Shown here: positions 44,001 through 51,048 of the stretch, in pieces | Layout: each line of letters opens with the position of its first letter | How positions within the stretch are numbered: the first letter of the stretch is position 1 | Assembly (NCBI GenBank): GCA_902788865.1 | Contig: CADALZ010000013.1 | Coordinates: forward strand, 1-56,445 | Reading direction: 5' to 3' | DNA length: 56,445 nucleotides | DNA from: an uncultured Bacteroidales bacterium | GTDB lineage: Bacteria; Bacteroidota; Bacteroidia; Bacteroidales; Bacteroidaceae | Position numbers and translations under genes: made by a program | The notes under the pieces: generated by a model | What the model saw: the letters and a program-made list of their open reading frames with translations, nothing else | What the model was told of the DNA's origin: nothing | The model's database searches: none

Positions 44001-44149
44001 TTTTAGGCTTCATCCCCTTCCTGATAGGCACAGTAGAAGCCTTCTGGTTCCCCTTGGCAGCAGGCACCATCGGCGGCCTGCTCATGTCGCTTGTCGGCAT
44101 CTTCTTCTGCCTCCCCATCTTCTCGCTGAAGAAAGAGCGAAAGAGATGA
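40997..44149 (+). CDS. RND efflux pump inner-membrane transporter 2
   Basis: The 1050-residue RND protein starts MKNKLAISSFTLIVAFVALS. Helix 4 has SLNLVIDNTIVMSDHL, with a single Asp as in pump 1, and the C-terminal half repeats the fold (GGFASFVLLCGITVNASIYI). It is only distantly related to pump 1. With one adaptor and one channel, the two pumps could form a mixed trimer like MdtBC or serve different substrates. No terminator follows; the next 810 bp are noncoding arrays. Confidence 0.92.
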   Translation: MKNKLAISSFTLIVAFVALSLIGLALLPMLPVKLNPSRSLPSLTVSFSMPGNSSRVIETEVTSKLEGMLARVVGIEKVESVSDNGSGRITMQLDKHADIDMLRFEVSTIIRQTWPELPAGVSYPIISTQQTDDEASRPFLTYTINAPVDPYMIQQWAEMNMKPVLGQLAGIYRVDLSGATPQEWRLTYDNRQLAQHGISVADVQVAIANHLGREFMGIVALEHSSGDREWIRVAKTGSYEDLNLKTIFVRTAQGELISLDKLLSVTHVQQEPTSYYRINGLNSVYMNLTAEESANQLRLASQVKAAMQRLEALLPAGYEVHTGYDATEYIQDELSKIYFRTGLTVLILLAFVALITLNRKYLFLIVCSLTVNICIALIFYYLFGLEIQIYSLAGITISLNLVIDNTIVMSDHLMRKRNLQAFLSILAATLTTIGALVIIFFMDEKVRLNLQDFAAVVIINLAVSLLVALFFVPSLMEKIGLENRQKHRLHSWRHRWAVHITSAYQWLIGQLVRYRVAACLLLVLAFGLPVYMLPEKAEGEGFWAQMYNKVFGSETYQQSVKPYVDTVLGGTLRLFADKVRSSSYYSRGVGEVVLSVYATLPNGSTLEQMNTLIGKMEAYLSEFQEIRQFQTYIYNPYQARISIYFKKAYERGGFPYTLKSDIISKALTLGGGSWSVTGLQDQGFSNDVRETAGSMRVTMYGYNYDELYAQAERLKSKLLERRRIRDVLINSEYTFWKNDYSEYYLKLDKEAMAQEGISALQLFTAIRPLYTRNQHMGSIVVDNQSENLKLTSQQSEEYDVWALVNVPFQIGDRFYKLADFATLEKGQSPQEVAKEDQQYRLCVQYEYVGSSEQGRKLLKQDVEELRPTLPMGYSIELDDSYYTFSSQSNGQYALLLLVVVIIIFITSILFNSLKQPMAIVFVIPISYIGVFLTFYIFNLSFDQGGFASFVLLCGITVNASIYIMNEFNKIRQRYPRLSPVRAYTKAWNAKIIPIFLTVVSTILGFIPFLIGTVEAFWFPLAAGTIGGLLMSLVGIFFCLPIFSLKKERKR

Positions 44150-44198
44150 TTGGCAAGTCTATTATAATCCAATCATTTTCTCGGCTGAATTTATTTTT

Positions 44199-44456
44199 AG
44201 ACTTCACACTTCACGCCTGCTGCCTAATTGACTGATAAACATATTGCTACGATTATTTTTTTGTTTAAGAGACTTCACGAGACTTCACACAGACTTCACG
44301 CTTCGCTAGCATCTAACATGTTGATAATCAATAATTATTATCATTTCGATAAGGATTAAGGGTTGCGTGAAGTCTTGTGAAGTCTCTGTTGTGGTTTTGT
44401 CTTAGAAATAGCATAAGGGATATGCACTTTGAAGAATCATGTGAAGTGTGAAGTCT
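44199..44456. repeat. Palindromic array of the word GACTTCAC / GTGAAGTC (array B)
   Basis: Left half: GACTTCAC at 44200, 44271, 44281, 44292 and ACTTCAC at 44208. Right half in reverse: GTGAAGTC at 44367, 44377, 44448 and GTGAAGT at 44441. The outer arms 44199-44214 and 44441-44456 are perfectly complementary over 16 bp; the inner arms about 44280-44301 and 44365-44386 differ by one base. Adjacent words are 7 or 10-11 bp apart. No gene is seen. Confidence 0.85.
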
Positions 44457-44525
44457 ATTTTTAAATTCTCGGTATGTTTTGTCCTTTATATAAGCATCTC
44501 TTGGAAATAAGATAGTTAATCAGTG

Positions 44526-44617
44526 GGCTCAGTCAAGGTAATGACTGAGCTAAGTCTTAACCTTGACTGACCTCAGTCCAAACGGTGACCAACCTCAGTC
44601 ATAACGAAGACTGAGCC
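44526..44617. repeat. Palindromic array of the word CTCAGTC / GACTGAG (array C)
   Basis: Six copies of CTCAGTC or its complement, some degenerate, in 92 bp. The ends GGCTCAGTC (44526-44534) and GACTGAGCC (44609-44617) are perfect inverted repeats. From 44618 to 44960 nothing further is recognised except AT-rich sequence. Confidence 0.75.
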
Positions 44618-44975
44618 GAAAGAACAAGCATCAGAGAGTCCTGAGGTGCTATATGTTTTTACTCTGACATGCAAGATAGTTATAGAAATGCTTTGAGTTA
44701 CCGCCGAAAAGCCTTGTGTTGTCGTGAAAATGCTTCACTATTATATGTACTAATGCTTGGTATTTCCGCAGAAACACCAAGCATTACTGAATTTCGGCTT
44801 TACTTTTGGCAAAGAAAGAGTGATTTTCGAAATTTTCTTTGGTAGAAATGCAGCTTTCTGGAGGGTTGCTGCGTCTAATGAATAAGAATGATAAAAAAAG
44901 TTCTTTCGCTGTGTCACAAATGGCAGCGCACTGCGTACTATAGGTGAAAGAACAAAAAATATGGAGACTGAAACA

Positions 44976-45791
44976 ATGAAAAGAATGATGCTGATGCTGC
45001 TTCTGGCAGCTGGAATGGTGGGCACGTCTGGTGCCTCTAATAATAAGGAAGTGGATGCTACCATCGGGGTGACCAACCAGATGGCTGGGGGAGTGGAGAA
45101 GATCTACAAGCTCAGCGGATTCACGGGGCTGAAGGTGAGCGGTGACATCAAGGTGCACTACACGCAGGGCAATAACTACGAGGTGCGCATCACCACGGAT
45201 GAGCGCAAGCTGGATAAGCTGGTGGTGGAGGTAAGGGGGACCGACCTCGTGGTGGGCTACAAACCCAGAACCAGTCTGAATGGGAGGCTGGAGCCTACGC
45301 ACCTCTATCTGACGTGCCCCAAGATGGAGCGCATAGAGAATAGTGGGGCTTGCTCCTTCACCACTGAGGGATTCAAGGCCGACAGATTGGAGATAGAGGC
45401 CTCTGGGGCTACCACCTTGCAGCTGGGCACTGTGCACTGCCAGGTGGCGGATATAGAGAACAGTGGGGCTACGAGTATCTATGGCACGCTGGTGGCAAAG
45501 CAGGTGGAGATGGAGAATAGTGGGGCTACAAAGGGCGACTTGAAGGTGGAGGCGGACTACTTTGACCTGGATAACTCTGGGGCCACGAACATGACGTTCG
45601 GCTTCAAGGGCAAGCGCATCGATGTGGAGTGCAGCGGGGCTGGTGGCGTGAGCCTGCAGGTGGATTGTCAGGAGCTAAAGGCGGAAAACTCTGGCGTGGC
45701 GAGGATGGTCATCACGGGTAGTGCCGATGAGGTGAAGATAGATGGCTCTGGGGTGTCGCACATCAACATCAAAGGTCTGAATAAGTATTGA
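44976..45791 (+). CDS. DUF2807 (GIN-domain) exported protein
   Basis: The product has about 271 residues. Signal peptide (MKRMMLMLLLAAGMVGTSGA), then the head-GIN/DUF2807 beta-helix, built from a repeated strand phrase: IENSGACSF, IEASGATTL, IENSGATSI, MENSGATKG, LDNSGATNM, VECSGAGGV, AENSGVARM, IDGSGVSHI, about 20 residues apart. The family is annotated as putative adhesin or cell-surface protein; its function is unproven. An upstream ATG at 44961 is also open. It lies 7 nt before an ECF sigma gene, so it may be part of that regulon. Confidence 0.85.
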   Translation: MKRMMLMLLLAAGMVGTSGASNNKEVDATIGVTNQMAGGVEKIYKLSGFTGLKVSGDIKVHYTQGNNYEVRITTDERKLDKLVVEVRGTDLVVGYKPRTSLNGRLEPTHLYLTCPKMERIENSGACSFTTEGFKADRLEIEASGATTLQLGTVHCQVADIENSGATSIYGTLVAKQVEMENSGATKGDLKVEADYFDLDNSGATNMTFGFKGKRIDVECSGAGGVSLQVDCQELKAENSGVARMVITGSADEVKIDGSGVSHINIKGLNKY

Positions 45792-45798
45792 TAGCTGC

Positions 45799-46272
45799 AT
45801 GACCACAGACGAGTATATCAAGGAGGCTGAACGCATCCGACCGAGCCTGCTGCTCACCGCTCAGCGCTATCTGGAGGCAGAGGATGCTGAGGATGTGGTG
45901 CAAGATGCCCTCCTGCGCCTGTGGAACATGCGCGATGAACTCACCCCGCCCATGGTGTCGCTGGCAAGGGTGGTGGTCAGGAACCTGTGTCTGGACAGGC
46001 TGCGGCGGGAGAAACCCATGCTGCGCCTTGACACTCATGAAGCAGAAGATCCGCCCGATGAGGAGGTGGGGCAATGGCAGCGCATAGAGCGACTGATGAA
46101 TGTGATAGAGACACTGCCCACCATGCAGCAGACCATCCTGCGCCTGCGCCATGTAGAGGGGATGGAATATAGCGAGATAGCACGTATCACGGGCAGCCGT
46201 GAAGAGACGGTGCGGAAGGCTCTGAGCCGCGCCCGACTGGCCATCAGGGAAAAATATCGGAAGGAGGCATGA
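45799..46272 (+). CDS. ECF-family RNA polymerase sigma factor
   Basis: The 157-residue protein has sigma region 2 (about 10-75: YLEAEDAEDVVQDALLRLWN, matching the core-binding/-10 helix) and region 4 (about 105-155: LPTMQQTILRLRHVEGMEYS, then EIARITGSREETVRKALSRA, a helix-turn-helix). The product directs transcription in response to envelope signals, usually under control of the next gene. It ends one base before the following start, with an SD-like AAGGAGG nearby. Confidence 0.93.
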   Translation: MTTDEYIKEAERIRPSLLLTAQRYLEAEDAEDVVQDALLRLWNMRDELTPPMVSLARVVVRNLCLDRLRREKPMLRLDTHEAEDPPDEEVGQWQRIERLMNVIETLPTMQQTILRLRHVEGMEYSEIARITGSREETVRKALSRARLAIREKYRKEA

Positions 46273-46273
46273 G

Positions 46274-46789
46274 ATGAACCAAGTAGAAGAGATTAAGATT
46301 TTGATGAACCGTTTTCTGGAAGCGGAGACCACGCTCGAGGAAGAACGGAGGCTCTATGCCTATTTTTCCCAGGCAGAGGTGGATCCTTCTCTGGAACCTT
46401 ATCGTGCCATGATGCAAGACTATGCGGCCTTGATGCCTGTGGAGCAGGTGCAACAGCCTGCCCGACGGGTGACGCTGCAGACGTGGATTAGGTATGCCTC
46501 TGGCATCGCTGCTGTGGTGGCGTTGGCCTTTATGGGCACTTGGAGCTACAGCGCCTATCAGACTCGCAGGCTGGAGGATATCTATGGCGGCAGCTATATG
46601 ATAGTGAACGGGGAGCGCGTGGACAATCTGCGTGAGATACAGGCGCAGATAGAGAGTACGCTGCAATCTGCACAGGAGATAGAGCGACTGGCTGCGGCCT
46701 CGCAGCCTACGGATGTGGAGGAGAGCGTGCTGAGCGAGATAGACGACCCTGCCTTGCGTGAGGAGATCAACCGATTGTTGAACGAATAG
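46274..46789 (+). CDS. Putative anti-sigma membrane protein
   Basis: The 171-residue protein has an N-terminal helical part (about 1-65: IKILMNRFLEAETTLEEERR), one membrane helix (about 74-92: YASGIAAVVALAFMGTW) and a periplasmic C-terminal part with a coiled-coil-like stretch (LREIQAQIESTLQSAQEIER). This layout and position right after an ECF sigma gene fit an anti-sigma factor; no zinc-binding HxxxCxxC is visible. A function as anti-sigma factor is inferred. Confidence 0.7.
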   Translation: MNQVEEIKILMNRFLEAETTLEEERRLYAYFSQAEVDPSLEPYRAMMQDYAALMPVEQVQQPARRVTLQTWIRYASGIAAVVALAFMGTWSYSAYQTRRLEDIYGGSYMIVNGERVDNLREIQAQIESTLQSAQEIERLAAASQPTDVEESVLSEIDDPALREEINRLLNE

Positions 46790-46806
46790 AGAGAAAGGAT
46801 AATGCA

Positions 46807-47190
46807 ATGAGAAAACGTATATACATAGCTCTGTGCCTGCTGTGCTTCTCTGCCTGGCTGAGGGCGCAGAACAGCATCGATGAGGTGGTGGACAACTTCT
46901 CTACCGTGGGGAGTTCTACCTATACGTCGGCCATAGAGCGCGACCCTCAGACGCGCAAGGTGGTCAGGGTGGTGAAGACGCTCGAGACGCGTGGGCAGGT
47001 GGTGAGTGACCTTATCCGTGCGTTCCAGAAGGAGCGCGAGACGGGGACTTTCAGTAGGAAGGAGGAGAACGAGGAGGTGACCATGATTCTGGCTACGGAA
47101 AACGAGGGGGGCAACAGGGTGTATATGCTCCAGTATAGTGGCAGGGGCTACCACAGGGGCAAGGCTACCATCATCATCAAGCCCAAGTAG
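46807..47190 (+). CDS. Small exported protein, DUF5024-like
   Basis: The 127-residue protein has a signal peptide (MRKRIYIALCLLCFSAWLRA) and a basic, beta-rich domain: IERDPQTRKVVRVVKTLE, DLIRAFQKERE, VTMILATENEGG, KATIIIKPK. The opening phrase resembles Bacteroidales DUF5024 proteins, but this assignment is tentative. Last gene of the DUF2807-sigma-anti-sigma transcript, 17 nt after the previous stop, followed by a terminator. Confidence 0.65.
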   Translation: MRKRIYIALCLLCFSAWLRAQNSIDEVVDNFSTVGSSTYTSAIERDPQTRKVVRVVKTLETRGQVVSDLIRAFQKERETGTFSRKEENEEVTMILATENEGGNRVYMLQYSGRGYHRGKATIIIKPK

Positions 47191-47226
47191 GAATCTCTTT
47201 TTTAACGTTATATACTATAAAACAGC

Positions 47227-47268
47227 GCGTCAGGACTTTTCGGGATGAAAGGTCCTGACGCATTTGTC
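47227..47268 (+). terminator. Terminator of the ECF sigma operon
   Basis: GCGTCAGGAC (47227-47236) pairs perfectly with 47252-47261; an inner CTTTT/GAAAG extends the stem; followed by ATTTGTCTT. It may also serve the convergent winged-helix gene ending at 47302. Confidence 0.8.
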
Positions 47269-47301
47269 TTCAAGAGGGTGACGCAGTGAGACGCTGCGGG
47301 C

Positions 47302-47592
47302 TCATTGACCCAGCTGTAGGTAGGTCTTCAGCGTATCTACATAGTCTTCGAAAGCCTTCACGCCCTGCTGGGTGATGCGGCAGAGTGTCTGCGGGCGCTT
47401 GCCCTCGAAGCGCTTCTCCACCTCGATGTAGCCAGCCTGTGAGAGCTTGTCTATCTGCACGCTCAGGTTCCCCGCCGTAGCTCCAGTCTGCTCCTTGAGG
47501 TAGGAGAAGTCGGCTTGCTCTACGTTCAGAAGCAGAGACATCACCGCCAACCTGAGTTCTGAGTGTAGTAGGGGATCCAATGGCTTAAACAT
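47302..47592 (-). CDS. Winged-helix transcriptional regulator (ArsR/MarR-like, HTH_34 type)
   Basis: The 96-residue single-domain protein has a recognition helix in LKEQTGATAGNLSVQIDKLS and a wing in GYIEVEKRFEGKRPQTLCRIT. This small type usually controls a neighbouring membrane protein gene. Its start codon lies within the last codons of the upstream membrane protein gene (47585-47592 overlap), so translation is coupled. Confidence 0.85.
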   Translation of the reverse strand: MFKPLDPLLHSELRLAVMSLLLNVEQADFSYLKEQTGATAGNLSVQIDKLSQAGYIEVEKRFEGKRPQTLCRITQQGVKAFEDYVDTLKTYLQLGQ

Positions 47593-48199
47593 AGTCTTTC
47601 CTCCAATTGATTAAGATGCCAGGGATAATGAGTGCCACGAGGGCTACGCCTGCCATGACCAGCATCTCTGCAGGTCCATGCAGCCAGGAGGAAAGGATGG
47701 CTCCGGGCAGTCCGCTGATGATGCCTCCTGCCACTATCCAGCCATTGCGCAGGATGAGTCCGGTAGCGGTGGCACAAAGTCCCACGAGCAGTATTACAAG
47801 GGGCGTGTAGCTGATGCCAAAGTAGGGCATGCCACAGAGCGGCATGACCACATACATGAGTATGGGCAGCACGGAGGCGAAGATGCCGAAAGAGAGCCAG
47901 ATGTGGCCCATCACCTTGCCTACGAAGGTCTGTGGCTGGCGTTCTGCTTTCTCCTTACGGCCCATCCAGATGGTGATGCCCCAGCCTATGAGAGCCATGG
48001 CAAACCACAGAAAGTTCCACGCGGCATTGCCGCTGGTATTCCAGAGATGCCCCACGATGAGGGCGGTGACCATGCACAGACAACCCCAGATGACCATAGG
48101 CATACCTGCGTTCTTGGTGGTGTCCTTGCGGCTCTGCTCTATGTACTTCTTGATGATCTCAAGGCTGCGCTCAGCAGTCATTTCATTTAAATTCTCCAT
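47585..48199 (-). CDS. Integral membrane protein partner of the winged-helix regulator
   Basis: The 204-residue protein has a short soluble N-terminus (LEIIKKYIEQSRKDTTKNAG) and about six hydrophobic segments (e.g. MPMVIWGCLCMVTALIVGHL, WNFLWFAMALIGWGITIW, YTPLVILLVGLCATATGLIL). The family is common in Bacteroidales next to a small winged-helix regulator; its role is unknown. The two genes likely form a self-contained module, with the regulator sensing via or controlling the membrane protein. Confidence 0.7.
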   Translation of the reverse strand: MENLNEMTAERSLEIIKKYIEQSRKDTTKNAGMPMVIWGCLCMVTALIVGHLWNTSGNAAWNFLWFAMALIGWGITIWMGRKEKAERQPQTFVGKVMGHIWLSFGIFASVLPILMYVVMPLCGMPYFGISYTPLVILLVGLCATATGLILRNGWIVAGGIISGLPGAILSSWLHGPAEMLVMAGVALVALIIPGILINWRKDYV

Positions 48200-48264
48200 A
48201 ATACTAATGCTTTTTAATTGGTTAATTAATCTTGTTACACACTATTATGAATCGATTCGTGCTG

Positions 48265-48272
48265 CAAATATA
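48265..48272 (-). promoter_or_regulatory. -7 element for the membrane protein/regulator pair
   Basis: TAtaTTTG followed by CAGC on the minus strand, 65 nt before the membrane protein ATG. Confidence 0.6.
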
Positions 48273-48362
48273 AATAAGTTTATAATATAAACCAAATAAA
48301 AACGTAAAATATTTTGATATTTTTTGGAAGCGTGATTTTTTAGTTTCTATGGAGAGGTTATG

Positions 48363-48722
48363 AACCACGAATTTACCGAATTTAGCGAATTAATTAGTGC
48401 TTGCAGATGCTTTTACTAATCAGTCCCTCTCCCTCTGGGAGAGGTTAGGTGAGGGCTGGCACATAGCATGGTAATCATTCTATGCAGGAGGCGTTCCCTC
48501 TCCTGGCCTCCCCCAGAGGGGGAGGTTTCCCAAACGCATCCCTCTCCCTCTGGGAGAGGTTAGGTGAGGGTTGGCACATAGCATTGTAATCATTCTATGC
48601 AGGAGGCGTTCCCTCTCCTGACCTCCCCCTCTGGGGGAGGGATGATGAAGCACAGAAGGAGCTTTGCTTACTCGCAAAACTCCTTCATAGTAAAATTCGA
48701 AAAATTCGGTAAATTCGTGGTT
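48363..48722. repeat. MITE-like element with terminal inverted repeats and internal 115-bp direct repeat
   Basis: Ends: 48363-48391 and 48694-48722 are inverted repeats, 21 bp perfect (starting AACCACGAATTTACCG) plus a further 6 of 8. Inside, about 95-100 bp starting CCCTCTCCCTCTGGGAGAGG at 48425 is repeated at 48540, offset 115. Both copies contain two GC-rich hairpins. No coding frame of note. It occupies nearly all of the 537-bp gap between the membrane protein promoter and the esterase stop. Confidence 0.8.
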
Positions 48723-48736
48723 TAAAAATAAAACAA

Positions 48737-49918
48737 TTATTTGAAAATCAACTGCACGAAGGAACTGAGGTTTCTGCGCCACACCTTCCACTCATGGCCA
48801 CCAGGGAACTGCTCCCATACCACGCCCTTGTAGCCGTTGGCATCGAGCTTCTGCTTGAAGTCCTTCATGCCATCGATGCGATTGTCTTGCTCGCCACAAG
48901 AGAGATAGATCACATCAAACTTATTATACTTTGCAGGGTTGGAGTACATGCCAGGGAAGTGGGATTCGGCATCGAACGGGGTGCCACCAATGGCTGAGGA
49001 ACCAATGAGACCAGAGGAGAAGATGCCCACATTGGAGAACACATCGACATTGCGGAAGGCGATGAAGAACGACTGTCCGCCACCCATGGAAAGACCTGCC
49101 ACAGCACGGCCCTTGCGATTCTTTATCACATTATAGTTCTTCTCGATATAAGGCAGAATGTCGGCCACCAATGAGGAGTAGTTGTCGAAACCTGACGCAT
49201 ATTCCCTCACGTTGGTCTTCACAGGGATGCCCAAGGTCTGCGCTGCATACTGATTAGGATTGCCGTTGGGCATGACCACGATCATAGGCTCTGCCTGGCC
49301 AGAGGCTATCAGGTTGTCGAGGATCTGAGCCGTGCGTCCCAGCGTGCTCCAAGCATCCTCATCGCCACCACCGCCATGCAGCAGGTAGAGCACAGGATAC
49401 TTCACCTTTTTATTATTACGATCGTAGCCGAAGGGGGTATAGACATACATGCGGCGCGTCATGTCATTCTCTGCAGAGTAGTACCACACATGCTCCACAT
49501 TGCCAGGCTTGCTGCACTCGGCATACTGGTCGGCAAAACTGCCAGGCACCAAGAAGGCGTTCATGTAGCGCGAGCCATCACGCTGCACCATCACATTCGA
49601 TGGATCGAGCATACTCACGCTATCTACTTGGAAGGTGTAGGTATAAAGCTCTGGTTCTGGCTGCGGGATGGTGACAGACCAGATGCCGTCTGGGCCTTGA
49701 GTCATGGCCAGCTTGGAGGCATCGTAGCCCAGCCAAGAGGCAGAAACGCCCACCTTGCGGGCTTTTGGGGCCATAAAGCGGAAGGTGACACTGTCGTTTT
49801 TCAGCTCAGGCGACTTCACGCCTGCACGAAACATCAGGGAGTTCATCTCCTGCGCATAGGCAGAGAGACTGGTGAGCACAAGGGCTACCAAAGCAAGGAT
49901 GCCAAAAGTGTGTTTCAT
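48737..49918 (-). CDS. Secreted esterase (feruloyl esterase / CE1-like) with N-terminal Ig-like carbohydrate module
   Basis: The product has about 393 residues. Signal peptide (MKHTFGILALVALVLTSLSA), N-terminal E-set/CBM48-like domain (about 30-120: VTFRFMAPKARKVGVSASWL), then an alpha/beta-hydrolase of the esterase D/CE1 type: LLHGGGGDEDAW, nucleophile in AVAGLSMGGGQSF, Asp in SCGEQDNRIDG, His in FPGGHEWKVW. Such proteins remove acyl or feruloyl groups from plant xylan, but no other xylan genes are nearby. An ATG six bases earlier (49924) is equally possible. A -7 element lies at 49953-49960. Confidence 0.9.
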   Translation of the reverse strand: MKHTFGILALVALVLTSLSAYAQEMNSLMFRAGVKSPELKNDSVTFRFMAPKARKVGVSASWLGYDASKLAMTQGPDGIWSVTIPQPEPELYTYTFQVDSVSMLDPSNVMVQRDGSRYMNAFLVPGSFADQYAECSKPGNVEHVWYYSAENDMTRRMYVYTPFGYDRNNKKVKYPVLYLLHGGGGDEDAWSTLGRTAQILDNLIASGQAEPMIVVMPNGNPNQYAAQTLGIPVKTNVREYASGFDNYSSLVADILPYIEKNYNVIKNRKGRAVAGLSMGGGQSFFIAFRNVDVFSNVGIFSSGLIGSSAIGGTPFDAESHFPGMYSNPAKYNKFDVIYLSCGEQDNRIDGMKDFKQKLDANGYKGVVWEQFPGGHEWKVWRRNLSSFVQLIFK

Positions 49919-49952
49919 AGTCATAATGTATTAATGATGATTTCTATGGATG

Positions 49953-49960
49953 CAAAGATA
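49953..49960 (-). promoter_or_regulatory. -7 element for the esterase gene
   Basis: TAtcTTTG followed by CATCC on the minus strand, 29-35 nt before the esterase start. Confidence 0.6.
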
Positions 49961-49981
49961 AATATTTTTCGGAAAAAAGTG

Positions 49982-49989
49982 TATCTTCG
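49982..49989 (+). promoter_or_regulatory. -7 element for the symporter gene
   Basis: TAtcTTCG followed by CACC, 19 nt before the ATG at 50009; divergent to the esterase promoter 22 bp away. Confidence 0.5.
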
Positions 49990-50008
49990 CACCTGATTTA
50001 AAAAACTT

Positions 50009-50959
50009 ATGCCGATGCGACTGATAAAGTTCTTGAAAGAGTGGACGTTGCCCTGTGCCATCACCATAGGCACGGTGGTGTATCTGCTCTTCCGCTATAT
50101 ATCTGTGCTCGAAGGGGTTGGAGATAGGCTGGGGCCTGTGATGGACGACCTGCTGCCTCTGATGATTTTCCTCACGCTGTTTGTAACCTTCTGTAAGGTG
50201 GACTTCAGGCAGATGAGGCTACACCGCTGGCATGCAGGGGTGATGCTGGCGCAGGTGGGACTGGTGGCGCTCTTCATGGGGGCGGCCTACCTGCTGAGGG
50301 ATAATGCCCAGCAGAAGGTGCTGGCAGAGGCGGTGCTGACGTGTGTGATAGCGCCTACGGCGGCAGCAGCGCCTGTGGTGAGTGGCAAGCTGGGGGGAAA
50401 CATCAGCACCATGACCACGCTGACGCTGGTGTCGAGCCTGCTGGCGGCAGTACTGATTCCTGCGGCTTTCCCCCTGCTGGAGAAGGTGGCGAACCTATCG
50501 TTCTGGGCGGCTTTCTGGATTATCCTGCAGAAGATGGCCACTGTGCTGGTGCTGCCGTTGTTGCTGTGCTGGCTGGTGAGGCACTGGGTGCCGAAGCTGC
50601 ATGCGTGGGTAGTGGCACAGCCTAATCTGGGATTCTATACGTGGGGTGTGGCGCTGAGCATCAATATGGGCATCACGGTGAAGAACATCTGCAACAGCAA
50701 CCTGACGGTGGGCGGCTTGCTGCTCATCGCGCTGGCCTCGCTGCTGATATGCATCGTGCAGTTCGTGCTGGGCAGGGGCATAGGTAGGGTGCTGGGTGAA
50801 GAGGTGAATGCTGGGCAGGGAATGTTCCAGAAAAACACTGGCCTGGCCATCTGGGTGGCGTATATCTATCTGAGTCCTGTGGCCAGCATTGGAGCTGGGT
50901 TCTATGTGCTCTGGCAGAACATTATTAACTCGATAGAAATTTCGAAGATTGAGAATTGA
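50009..50959 (+). CDS. Bile acid:sodium symporter (BASS) family transporter
   Basis: The 316-residue inner-membrane protein has about nine helices. Conserved zones resemble the BASS crossover region: TCVIAPTAAAAPVVSGKLGG and GVALSINMGITVKNICNSNL. Substrates in this family range from bile acids to pantoate and pyruvate; none can be assigned. Presumably driven by the Na+ gradient made by the NQR pump. Translation could also start at the second Met (50015). The last residues KIEN and stop come from a heptad-repeat element. Confidence 0.82.
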   Translation: MPMRLIKFLKEWTLPCAITIGTVVYLLFRYISVLEGVGDRLGPVMDDLLPLMIFLTLFVTFCKVDFRQMRLHRWHAGVMLAQVGLVALFMGAAYLLRDNAQQKVLAEAVLTCVIAPTAAAAPVVSGKLGGNISTMTTLTLVSSLLAAVLIPAAFPLLEKVANLSFWAAFWIILQKMATVLVLPLLLCWLVRHWVPKLHAWVVAQPNLGFYTWGVALSINMGITVKNICNSNLTVGGLLLIALASLLICIVQFVLGRGIGRVLGEEVNAGQGMFQKNTGLAIWVAYIYLSPVASIGAGFYVLWQNIINSIEISKIEN

Positions 50960-51048
50960 GAATTGAGAATTGAGAATTACCATGCGGATGGGTTAACATG
51001 GCGCAGCCATAATTCTCAATTCTCAATCCTCAATCCTCAATCCTCAAT
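50948..51048. repeat. Heptad-armed hairpin element, locus 2
   Basis: Left arm of four ATTGAGA units, core with CATGCGGATGGGTTAACATG and GCGCAGCC, right arm of five inverted units. Both convergent neighbours end in it: the symporter stop at 50957-50959 and the rsmE stop at 51044-51046. Read in reverse the core (GGCTGCGCCATGTTAA) matches that at locus 3. Confidence 0.8.

Noticed and set aside
44199-44456. Long palindrome considered as insertion-sequence ends or an origin of replication
   Set aside because: No transposase, no DnaA-type boxes and no dnaA/parAB context; only the repeat structure can be supported.
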